A DNA stretch of 64,000 nucleotides from Ornithodoros turicata. Lineage: Eukaryota > Arthropoda > Arachnida > Ixodida > Argasidae. Below are positions 44,118-52,315 of the stretch, one piece after another. The DNA lies in assembly GCF_037126465.1 (NCBI RefSeq), contig NW_026999294.1, forward strand, positions 248,001 to 312,000, given 5' to 3'. Numbering within the stretch: the first letter of the stretch is position 1; each line of letters begins with the position of its first letter. A program made the position numbers and the translations under genes. The notes under the pieces are model-generated. The model was not told the DNA's origin and did no database searches. It saw nothing but the letters and a program-made list of their open reading frames with translations.

Positions 44118-44558
44118 ATGTACGAGAGCGACATCTTGGAACTCGTGTCCCTGAACCCCCTCGCTTCCTCCATGCTGAGAGGCATTTGCGCTTCAAACGA
44201 AGCCTTCGTTTTACGCAAGCCCGGTTATTTAATCATCAATACGGAAGAGCGAAGAAGACGCGGGCAGCACTGGGTGCTCTACCTGAAAAACTACGACGGG
44301 TCTGCCGTGTTTTTCGACAGCTACGGACTTCCCCCCATCGAAGCAAACCTTCGAAAGACTTTACCTGTAGTGGACGAGTATAACGACAAGTGTATTCAAT
44401 CGCCTTTTTCGCCTTACTGCGGGCTTTTTTGTATCTACGTAGCCACGCGCATGTCGAAACGCTACAGCTTGAAAAGTTGTGTATCCATGTTTTCCTGTAA
44501 CCTCGAAGAGAATGACGAAACAATAAAACGTCTCCTCGTGAGCGAACTCGTTTCGTAA
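44118..44558 (+). CDS. Adenain-like maturation protease (146 aa)
   Basis: Catalytic residues visible at the expected spacing: His51 in Q-H-W-V-L-Y, Asp67 in F-D-S-Y-G, Gln94 and Cys101 in Y-C-G-L-F-C. This is the adenovirus protease (C5) arrangement in short form. Intact, unlike the stop-containing homolog at 15032-15508. Last gene of the plus-strand block; its transcript converges on the minus-strand cassette. Confidence 0.9.
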   Translation: MYESDILELVSLNPLASSMLRGICASNEAFVLRKPGYLIINTEERRRRGQHWVLYLKNYDGSAVFFDSYGLPPIEANLRKTLPVVDEYNDKCIQSPFSPYCGLFCIYVATRMSKRYSLKSCVSMFSCNLEENDETIKRLLVSELVS

Positions 44559-44578
44559 AAAATAGACTATTTATTTAT

Positions 44579-44970
44579 TCACGACATACACAAGACCCTT
44601 GCGAGACGATCTTCCAACGTGCTGACCCGACGCTCGTCGTCGCCGGTCTGCACCGTGACGTCGAGGGATGTGTGGAGAAGCCAGTAGCGACGGACGATAG
44701 GTCGGTTGAAACCCGCGTTGATGAGACACGGGTCGACTGTCTCTCCTCGTCTATACTTTTCCAGCAGCTCGAGCTTGTAATCTACGAAACGCTTCATTTT
44801 CTTTGCAATCTTCCCACTGACGGTGAACAGACGTAAGGGTATCGTCTTGAGAATCGAGCGAAAGTCTCCCTCGCAGCTATCGCCGTGAATATAATCGCGT
44901 AATCGCAGCAAGTCCCGATACATTCGCGTTTGCACAAAGGTGGCAAACCTCTGCTCGGGCGTCATCATGA
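44579..44970 (-). CDS. Accessory protein, possible third alternative exon (129 aa from own ATG)
   Basis: ATG at 44968 opens a basic, mostly helical protein (F-A-T-F-V-Q-T-R ... K-I-A-K-K-M-K-R-F-V-D-Y) with no recognised domain and no counterpart in element 1. Directly upstream of the ATG lies a good splice acceptor (pyrimidine-rich tract then CAG at 44971-44973). Joined to the shared first exon at 45657-45678 it would be in frame (22 + 392 nt). It may therefore be either an independent gene or the third product of the cassette. The stop is followed by AATAAA at about 44573. Confidence 0.6.
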
Positions 44971-45022
44971 CTGAGACGGAATGAGAGTAGACAACCTTTT
45001 TTTATTTCTCGTTACACATGAA

Positions 45023-45228
45023 TTAGGCTCCAGCTTTGGTTTCGTAGCCGGGAAGGCAGCCCAAATACGGACGAAGGCTCGAGTCTAACCAATGGCTGGG
45101 GTTTCTCGACCAGAGTCCACCGCAGCGACAGGTAGTCAGTTGATCGCCGATTCGCAAAAAGAAGGTCTTTGGAGGAGGCTTGAAGGTTAGGACCAGGGGT
45201 AGATCTCCCGTCAGTAGCCATTCGTAAT
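45023..45228 (-). CDS. CGGLW zinc-ribbon-like accessory protein B, terminal exon
   Basis: Preceded by a splice acceptor (TTTCGTTGCAG ending at 45229). The exon reads Y-E-W-L-L-T-G, then a C-R-C-G-G-L-W-S motif, an H-W four residues on, and R-P-Y-L-G-C before the stop at 45023-45025. It is a paralog of the protein encoded by the exons at 45293-45596: both share C-x-(x)-C-G-G-L-W-S, H-W, D and R-P-F/Y-L-G-C. The phase fits the shared exon at 45657-45678 (22 + 206 nt, 75 aa). AATAAA at 45001-45006. The pattern suggests a small metal-binding protein, but I do not know the family. Confidence 0.6.
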
Positions 45229-45292
45229 CTGCAACGAAAGGAGTGTGAGAAACGCATGTTTTTTTAACTCAAACACACACGTACAATCTTCT

Positions 45293-45678
45293 TCAGTCAC
45301 AGAGTGACACTGATGGTCCATCTTCTCCATCTTCCTTCAATAGTCGAAGTCCTTCGCAACGTACGTCGAACGGTACCGTCCGACAGCCGAGAAACGGGCG
45401 AATCAATCGGTCCGTCCAATGCTTTTGCTCTGAAAAAAATGTGAACGATTATAGAACGTATTAAAAAAATAACGAGGAAGCGTACCTTTGGACCACAATC
45501 CACCGCAATTGGTGCAGAAGAAGCGGGCCCTGCCAATCTCCCGAAATATGTGAGGCGGGAAAAAACCGACTTCACGCGCAGCAAAAGTGTTGTACACTGG
45601 AAACGAAACTCTTCAAACATTTCGACGATGATGATGACGTCATGGGTATTACTTACGAGGATCTACCAAGCTGATCAT
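45293..45678 (-). CDS. CGGLW zinc-ribbon-like accessory protein A, spliced (89 aa)
   Basis: Exons 45657-45678, 45487-45596 extended to 45486, and 45293-45429, with GT-AG introns 45597-45656 (60 nt) and 45430-45485 (56 nt). Total coding length is 270 nt, in frame. Exon 2 holds C-T-N-C-G-G-L-W-S-K, and exon 3 continues with H-W-T-D and R-P-F-L-G-C. The unspliced frame loses this similarity to paralog B, and splicing restores it, which strongly supports the introns. ATG at 45678 is chosen because a TATA box lies at 45711-45716, too close for the ATG at 45711. No own polyadenylation signal is visible before 45001. Confidence 0.65.
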
Positions 45679-45710
45679 GATGGAATGACGATCGAACGTT
45701 CGCTTCGACA

Positions 45711-45716
45711 TTTATA
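45711..45716 (-). promoter_or_regulatory. TATA box of the minus-strand accessory cassette
   Basis: TATAAA on the minus strand, 33 nt upstream of the ATG at 45678. A single promoter appears to serve proteins A and B and perhaps the 129-aa protein. Confidence 0.55.
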
Positions 45717-45740
45717 GTAAAGCTTTGCCTCTCACTCTCT

Positions 45741-45988
45741 ATGACGTCATTGAACGTGTTTAAACATGTTAAGACGTGTTTGAACATGTTTGACATGGGC
45801 GGCGAAGTCGCCCCTGGACACACTCGTTCCTCTCTCACCCTCTCTATGACGTCATTGAACGTGTCTGAACATGTTTGGACGTGTTTAGACACAGGCGACG
45901 AAGTCGTCCCTGGACACACTACTTCCTCTCTCTCTCTATGACGTCATTGAACGTGTTTGAACATGTTTGAACGTGTTTGAACATGTTG
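45741..45988. promoter_or_regulatory. Triplicated enhancer-like repeats with CRE and p53-like words
   Basis: Three copies begin with ATGACGTCATTGAACGTGT at 45741, 45846 and 45938 (spacing 105 and 92). Each starts with the palindromic CRE TGACGTCA (45742, 45847, 45939; a fourth at 45635 lies in the first intron of protein A) followed by tandem 10-mers of type GAACRTGTTT. In the third copy four 10-mers run without gap (45949-45988). GAACATGTTT matches the p53-family half-site RRRCWWGYYY exactly. The block lies between the divergent accessory cassette and the polymerase gene. Confidence 0.7.
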
Positions 45989-46044
45989 TGACGTGTGTAG
46001 ACACGAACCCCGCAATACGAAAAACGTCACGCAGTACGAATTAG

Positions 46045-46112
46045 ATTGGTGGTTAGTGTGTCGCGCCCAGTGTAGAAGGATCCTGGGTTCGAATCCCACT
46101 CTGGGTCTTCTT
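46045..46112 (+). other. tRNA-like sequence (A and B boxes), pseudo-tRNA or SINE head
   Basis: TGGTTAGTGTG (46049-46060) resembles an internal A box, and GGTTCGAATCC (46086-46096) is a perfect B box flanked by complementary TGGG and CCCA. Acceptor and anticodon stems do not pair well, so it is not a functional tRNA as far as I can see. Confidence 0.5.
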
Positions 46113-46291
46113 GTCGTCATGTACAAGTCGTCCCAGAGTGTTAGCTAGAAATTAGTGTAATGTTTTATTCAACGTCGATGGTATTATTGTCATATGCGAC
46201 ATCGCAAAAAGGCGCGAAAGACGGAAGGCGGGGTGGTCAAAGTACAGACGACACCGTCGCAATGCGAGGAGGAGGAGAGCGGTGTAGCGAC

Positions 46292-46299
46292 TATAAAAG
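46292..46299 (+). promoter_or_regulatory. TATA box for the element 2 polymerase
   Basis: TATAAAAG. Transcription from about 46320 would produce a leader with a first intron at 46380-46435 (GTAAGT ... TTTTTCAG, 56 nt). Confidence 0.6.
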
Positions 46300-46458
46300 G
46301 TGCGCTGGTTCTACGACGATTGACAGGAAGCCCACGAGGGGCATCCATCCACGACACGAGGCGTTTCGTGGACCAAAATGTAAGTTGACCGTCTCTGCTG
46401 TGAGAGTGTATTCTATGTATGACATTGTTTTTCAGGAACCAATAGCCGCTGTCACCGC

Positions 46459-49400
46459 ATGACACTGACCACAGGGACTCATCCCATCTCTCTCATCATC
46501 ATCATCAATCTCAAGCGTTCCTCAACTGAAGGGAAAAGTGAGCATTGTTTCGTGAGGGGAATCTCGTACTGATTTTGTTTGACCGCAGTGCCGCGCTGTC
46601 TCGTATGTCAGTACGACCCCATCGATGCCATGCTCGTGGCCGTAGAAAGAGAGCACGAAGCTAGAATAGAGAATCTCGGTAATAGCCCAGTCGTCCTTTC
46701 AGATGACGACGACGACAGAGTCAGTAGTCCGCCTTTCGTAATACCTGAAACGGACGACGACGACGACGAATTGCTCATGTGGGAAGGGGATCAGTCGTAT
46801 GCAGATTTCATTCCTCTGTCTGGTAGGGTTCGAGATGAATCACCAGATGCAAGCCCAGAATTTCGAAACGAAGCTGAGCCTGTCCAGGGTCGTAGAATCG
46901 TTGAATTGAGAGAACACGTCGTAGAGAATCATCCCTCCGTCACGGAGAGACGATTCCTTCCTTTTTTTGTCACAGACGAGGCATTTGACGGAACGGCTAC
47001 TAGGTACACGCTTCTCTGTTCCCCGCACGACGACAACGTCGACGATTTGCGACTCTATCTACCGAGCATAGCTCCAGTAATCACGCGCGTCCTCGAAGCT
47101 TATCCCATGCCTTTCAAATTTTGTCTGTGCTCGAAGGCGCTCATGGTTAAGGACGGAGCCGACGGGTTGACTTCGCATCTCCTTCACGTGAACCTTCACA
47201 TGAGAGTCGTTCATAACCGCCAAGAAATCGAAGGCGCGATAAATGCTGCCATCGCAGAGTCCTCGCAACGCGTTGAAAACTATGCGAGAGAAGGGTCTGG
47301 TTTCACCTCGAACGACGTCCAATGTGTCGACTTAAAACTAACGCGCTTAAAACCGAAGCGGATAGGATGCACGATCGAGCTTCCCGAGCTGCTAAAGAGA
47401 AAAACAAAGACTCTCACAAACGTCAAACTTCCACCGAATCACGAAAACGAGTGTTTCAAGTATAGCGTGCTGGCACTCTTACATCCTTTGAGGAGCAAAC
47501 CAAACCTGCATGTAAGATACCACAAGTACATGAATCCTTCCCATCCGGAGACGCGCGTAACGTACTGGCCGCCCTGCTTCCCAGTCACTTACGAAGACAT
47601 TACCCTGTGGGAGAGAAAAAACAAAATCTCCGTCTACATCTACGTGTTCGACGAGCAGACGAGTTCGATATCTACCGGACGGGTTCCCTGCACGCTCTAT
47701 AAGGATAAAGTCCACCTGCTCGAGGTTAGGGAGCATTTCTATGGGATCCGAAAATTTAGCACTTTCATGGGACGAAGTGACTACTTTTATTGCGAGAAAT
47801 GCACGTCCGGTTACGGAACGAGAGAGGCATTGCAGCAACACGAACGTCTGTGTCGAGACGTAAACGAAGTGATTCTCGAAATGCCAAAAGCGGGGGAGTG
47901 TGTCTCCTTCAACAAGATACAGTACATGCATCCCTACCCCTATTTCGCGGTGTTGGACACGGAGAGCGTTTTGGAAAAGGACGCGCTCGTGAAGGACGCC
48001 TCGAGTGTGCACAGGATGAGCTCGTACAGCATTGTGCTAGTGAGAAGTTGTGATGGGAAAATAATGGACGTAGATGGCTATTTGGGACCCAACGCGGCAG
48101 AGAAATGCTTGCTCTCGCTCAAGCGATTTAGTGATCAAATCGATAGGTTGAACAGTTGTCCCGCGCCGTTGGTCATGAGTATGGAAGACCACTTTCGGCA
48201 CGCGAGCGCTACGCACTGCGAATTTTGTGGAATCGAATTTAACCGACATACGCGGAAGGTATCGCATCACGACCACACCCGCTTCGTAGAGCCCGGTTCT
48301 TCGAATTTTGTCGCGACGCTGTGTGATACGTGTAACCTTACGTGTCGTAATACCAAAGAACTCGTCGTGTGCGTGCACAACCTGCAGTACGATTTGAGCT
48401 CCCTTCTCCGCCACATGCACGTTCTAAATCTGGGCGAGCCGTGGATCTTAGCTTCGAGCTCGGAAAAGATAAGAGGGTTCAACATTGGCGATCTCCATTT
48501 CCGCGATACCACGCAGTTTTTCAACCTCTCCTTGTCGAACCTGGTGGAAACCCTGCTCGCCAGCGGTGGTGAAAGCGCGTTTCATTGTACCCGTCAAATG
48601 TTTGGTGACCGTTTCCGACGCCTCCTCAGGAAGGGCATTTACCCGTACACCTTCGTCGACAGTTTCGAAGCGTACAATTTGCCCGCACTACCGCCAAAGG
48701 AAGCTTTCAAAAGCGACCTGAACGACCAAGAGATCACGGACGAGGACTATCAGTACGCCCTCGAGATTTTCGAATTGTTCGAATGTAAGAACCTCGGCGG
48801 TTACACGCGTCTCTACGTCACGCTCGACGCCTGTCAGCTCTGCGACGTCGTACTGTATTTCAGGAAGATTGCGCTAGAGACGGATGGGTTAGATATCCTA
48901 CGCACAGTGTCCCTCGCCAGTTACGCGTGGAGCAGCGCTCTGAAGCTCACCAAAGTCAAACTCGAGCTCATGAGCGATCGCGAGATGTACGAAACGATCG
49001 AGAAGGGAATCAGGGGAGGCATTTGTAACAGCTTCCACAGATACTGTCGGGCTAATCACGAGGGGTGCGACGATTACGATCCCCAGCAAGAAAAGACTTT
49101 TATCCAGTACCTCGACGTGAACAGTTTGTACCCGTACGCGATGACTTTCCATCTCCCGACAGGTGGTTTTGAGTGGGTCGATCCTTCGAGGTGGAGCGAG
49201 ATCGATTTTCTCAACATTCCTCACGATTCGGAAGTGGGTTACGTGTACGTGGTAGACTTGTCATATCCCGAAGAACTGCACGCGCTCACCAGGGATTTTC
49301 CCCTGGCACCCGAACACAGGTGCGTGGACGAGAACGAACTCTCCCCCTACCAACGCCACCTGAAAGATGCGTTGGCGCTGAACGCCCCTTCCACAACGAA

Positions 49401-50481
49401 ACTCTTGCTGACGTGCTACGACAAAGAACGCTACGTCGTTCATTATGCACTGCTCGCTCTGTACGTGAGGTTGGGCATGAAAATAAAACGTGTTCACAGC
49501 ATCCTCTCGTTCCGCCAAGACAACTTTTTGCGAACCTTCGTGCAGAGAAACGTCGCGTTGAGGAATGCCGCGAGCACGAAATTCGAGCGACTTCTGTACA
49601 AAACCATGTCGAACAGCACGTTCGGTAAGTCGATACAAAATGTGAGACGGATGAAAAGGTACGCTATAGCCTACGACAAAGAAAGCGCGCTCCGAAAAGC
49701 TAGCTCCGTCGACAGTCAGCATTTTCACATTCTGAGTGATAAGTGCATCTTGTACGAGATGAAACAACGCCGCATCAAATGCACGCACCCCCTTTACGTG
49801 GGCTTTGCCATTCTTGAAATATCCAAAGTCCGAATGTACAGCTTCATCTACGAGTCGCTCTTTTCTCGCTTGACATGTCCAGTGCAATTGATCTATAGCG
49901 ACACGGACAGCGTAATTTTTTCTCTCACGTGTGAAAGCCTGGAAGAGCAGCTGATGAAGATTGAGAGTGAGTTAGATCTGTCTTCCTATCCGCCGGACCA
50001 CCCACTTTTCAACGACGAGCACGCGAATCAGATGGGGTACTTCAAAGACGAGACGGGGGGCGGAGTTATTCAGGAAGTCGTAGCCATCCGAGCGAAAATG
50101 TACAGCATTCTCTTGGCTGGGACACACAAACAGATCGCGAGAGCCAAAGGAGTTAAGAAAGACGTGGTGAGGAAACATTTATTGCACGAAGTGTACCGAG
50201 ATTCTCTGTTCAATGAAAAGGCGGTCTCTCAGAAGCAGTGCACCATCCAGAGTATAAAGCAAACGATGTACACCATTTCGAGACTCAAGAAGAGCTTGGT
50301 CCCCTACGACGACAAACGCTATCTCGTGGATGCCGTACACTCCTTCCCTTATGGGAGCTGCGAATACGGTAAGCTTTCCTAGTGTTTTGACGCGTATAGG
50401 ATTACGATAGTACTCCCTCTTTGTGCAGCACCGGAAAACCCGGAAGAGAGCCCGAGACCGTCGACGTCAGGCATCGAGTAA
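46459..50481 (+). CDS. polB: Protein-primed family B DNA polymerase with HNH insert, spliced (about 1303 aa)
   Basis: Proposed coding exons 46459-46537, 46589-50368 and 50429-50481, with introns 46538-46588 (51 nt) and 50369-50428 (60 nt), both GT-AG and both keeping frame. In order: C-L-V-C and later C-x-x-C fingers; acidic low-complexity region; conserved N-terminal domain; exonuclease motif D-T-E (about 47957); HNH/endonuclease VII-like insert with C-E-F-C, H-H-D-H and C-D-T-C-N (about 48214-48340); exonuclease motif N-L-Q-Y-D (about 48382); polymerase A D-V-N-S-L-Y-P (49114), B N-S-T-F-G (49612) and C Y-S-D-T-D-S (49892). An ATG is also created exactly at the 46537/46589 junction, so translation may start there instead. 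AATAAA at 50518-50523. Replicates the element by protein priming. Confidence 0.88.
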
Positions 50482-50802
50482 CCGCGGAACAAAGAGCTGC
50501 ACGCGCATGTAATCGAGAATAAAAGTTCTAGTCGAGACATCCCTCTCTCTCTCTCTCTCTCGCAGACAGGAGCAGCACGGGACATCGTGGCAGTGTGGTA
50601 GCGGAATGGGTGTACGAAAAGAATTACCATTCCGTCATCGTGCTGGTGCAGTGACCCGCGCAATGACGACGCTGCGATGAAGATACCCCATATCCTTTCT
50701 CTTGAGGCAAGTCAGGGAGGGTGCAGGCATCTATCGACCAAGTCCTTTGTATGTATTCAATAAAGATGTTTCAGTGAAAGAACACACAGAGTCTCGTCAA
50801 AG
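50482..50802. other. Polymerase 3' region
   Basis: Holds AATAAA at 50518-50523 and a second near 50759, and a (CT)n tract ending in CAG near 50565 that looks like another splice acceptor. No open gene. Confidence 0.5.
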
Positions 50803-51261
50803 TTATTCGGACTGTTTAATGCGTTGCATGTCAATAACCAAGCGGTATTTCAATAAATCAGTGACAAAGTTGGCGATGTAGACTGCTTGCAAATGTCGCT
50901 GCTTCCGCAGGGCGTGCTTAATATGAGCGATGGCACGAGCGAGAAGGTCCACGATGTCTGCAGCGATGTAGTTGAATTCTGCGTTGGCCAAGCTCACAAA
51001 TTCGCACATTAGTCCCAGGGGTCCGTCTGGAACCGTTATGCAGACGTTCTTGTAACGGGCGTAGATCCGACGCACCATCTCCTGCAGCGGCCCCGGCGAG
51101 ATCTCTCCTATATTGCCAAAGCCTACCATGTCTATCACGTAGCGAAAAGCAGTGATGACGAGCTCGTTGCGGGGACTTTCGCCGTTGAAACATTCCTTCT
51201 CCACTTCTTCCCAAGAAGCGTGGGTGCGGGAACAATTTTGTAAAGAGTGGTAGCTGAACAT
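50803..51261 (-). CDS. Conserved Polinton protein of unknown function (152 aa), element 2 copy
   Basis: ATG at 51261 (an in-frame GTG lies at 51267). Helical, without Cys motifs or membrane segments. Homolog of the C-terminal part of 6045-6635: F-R-Y-V-I-D-M-V, R-I-Y-A-R and the C-terminal V-T-D-L-L-K-Y-R-L-V. It is the only gene on the right arm and begins 38 nt from a TATA box within the right TIR, so it is probably transcribed early and separately. Function unknown. Confidence 0.75.
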   Translation of the reverse strand: MFSYHSLQNCSRTHASWEEVEKECFNGESPRNELVITAFRYVIDMVGFGNIGEISPGPLQEMVRRIYARYKNVCITVPDGPLGLMCEFVSLANAEFNYIAADIVDLLARAIAHIKHALRKQRHLQAVYIANFVTDLLKYRLVIDMQRIKQSE

Positions 51262-51298
51262 CTTCACGTAGTGATGACGCGAGCGCGGTGCGCGCTGC

Positions 51299-51305
51299 CT
51301 TTATA
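51299..51305 (-). promoter_or_regulatory. TATA box inside right TIR
   Basis: TATAAAG on the minus strand, identical in context to the one in the left TIR, directing transcription into the gene at 50803-51261. Confidence 0.7.
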
Positions 51306-52128
51306 CAGATAAACGCGCGCGCGCAAAGAACGGAGAATGAAAGCGAAACTCAAAAGCCACCCGTCGCCGCTAGGAGCGCGCGCGCGCGCAGCGGAGAGCC
51401 GAAACCGAAAACACCCGCGGGCGGCGCAGAGGGAGCTAGGAGCGCGCGCGCGCGCATGCGCGGACGGGTGGAGCAGAGGGCGCGCGCGCATCCATAGCTG
51501 CCGGTGCGCGTCGCCTCACTCAGTTTCTCTCGGGCTGTCACGGAAGACGGTCGTGCGCTCCCCGCGCTCGCTCAGTTTCTGCCTGGAAGTTGCCGCGGGG
51601 GAACAGGTGAGTGATTTGACGCGCTCCTTTTCTCGTATGTTTGCCGTGTTTAGCGGTGACCGCGCTCGTGCTAAGCCTTTTCTCGCATGTTTAGCGATGT
51701 GTGGTTCCCGCCTTGTGTTAGCTGCGTAGTGTTGTGGTTAGGCCTAAGCGATCGTCCCCCCGTAAGCCTTTTTCCCCGATGTGTACTGTTTTCTGTTTAG
51801 CAGTAACGGTTAGACCTTTTCTCTCGCATGCCTAGACTTGTTTAGCAGTGCTGCCATTTTTACCTGCCGCTAGTATCTTGTTCTGTCTTTCTCGTCTAGA
51901 GCTATGACGGTGGCGGCATCTGGTGTGATGCCTTGCAACTACGTGGCCACCTGTCGTCGATCTCTGCAACTGCTGGGTGCAAACTACCAACATGGTGGGC
52001 GCTGGTCACTCGGGTGTTGCGGAGCGGCTTCTTCGCCGCGGCATCGTTGATTTTCGAATAAATTGTTTCTCTCCACTCTATTTCCATCTTTTTATTTTAT
52101 TTTCTGCCTATTATTTTTCTTTTTTATG

Positions 52129-52295
52129 GACTCTCATAGTGCACAACGCTCAGCTGGTCTGGACACGAGTTAGACTTTCCCCAATTAGTGTGGTGGCTCC
52201 CTGGAGGGTGCTGATTAATGTGGGGGGTCCCAATTAGCTCTAATTGCTAATTAAATCGTGTTCAGGCCAGTTGGGCGTTGTGCACTGTGAGAGTC
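52129..52295. repeat. Terminal hairpin, right end of element 2
   Basis: 52129-52168 (GACTCTCATAGTGCACAACG...) pairs with 52256-52295 with about six differences in 40, mostly transitions. The intervening loop of roughly 87 nt matches the left-end loop (TAATTAGCAATTAGAGC..., CACATTAATCAGCACCCTCC). Stem sequence differs from the left stem at about half of its positions. Confidence 0.9.
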
Positions 52296-52315
52296 CAGTA
52301 CCTACGACTATCCAA

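Larger units (their letters stand above)
37115..52312. mobile_element. Element 2: apparently intact Polinton/Maverick (adintovirus-like) element
   Basis: About 15.2 kb with terminal inverted repeats. It encodes all expected core functions without a visible break: packaging ATPase, integrase with chromodomain, penton-like, basic virion protein, double jelly-roll capsid, adenain-like protease, protein-primed DNA polymerase with HNH insert, and accessory genes. It is GC-richer than element 1 and the flanks. On the right it joins a copy of repeat R1 at AAATACTTCAATTG. No clear 6-bp duplication was found, and the left junction borders a gap. Confidence 0.9.
51272..52312 (-). repeat. Element 2 right terminal inverted repeat
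   Basis: Pairs with 37115-38359, lacking the 200-bp duplication. Contains the TATA box at 51299-51305 (minus), long GCGCGC tracts and the terminal hairpin at 52129-52295. Confidence 0.9.

Noticed and set aside
45741..45988. CRISPR-like array, because repeats with spacers are seen
   Set aside because: Repeat lengths and spacing vary (105, then 92), the repeats run into each other and the setting is a eukaryotic element. Enhancer-like duplication fits better.
46045..46112. Functional tRNA gene
   Set aside because: Only the A and B boxes are convincing. Acceptor and anticodon stems do not pair.
37115..52312. A 6-bp target-site duplication flanking element 2
   Set aside because: The sequences next to the proposed ends do not match, and the left side runs into the scaffold gap. 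The precise boundary is uncertain by a few bases.
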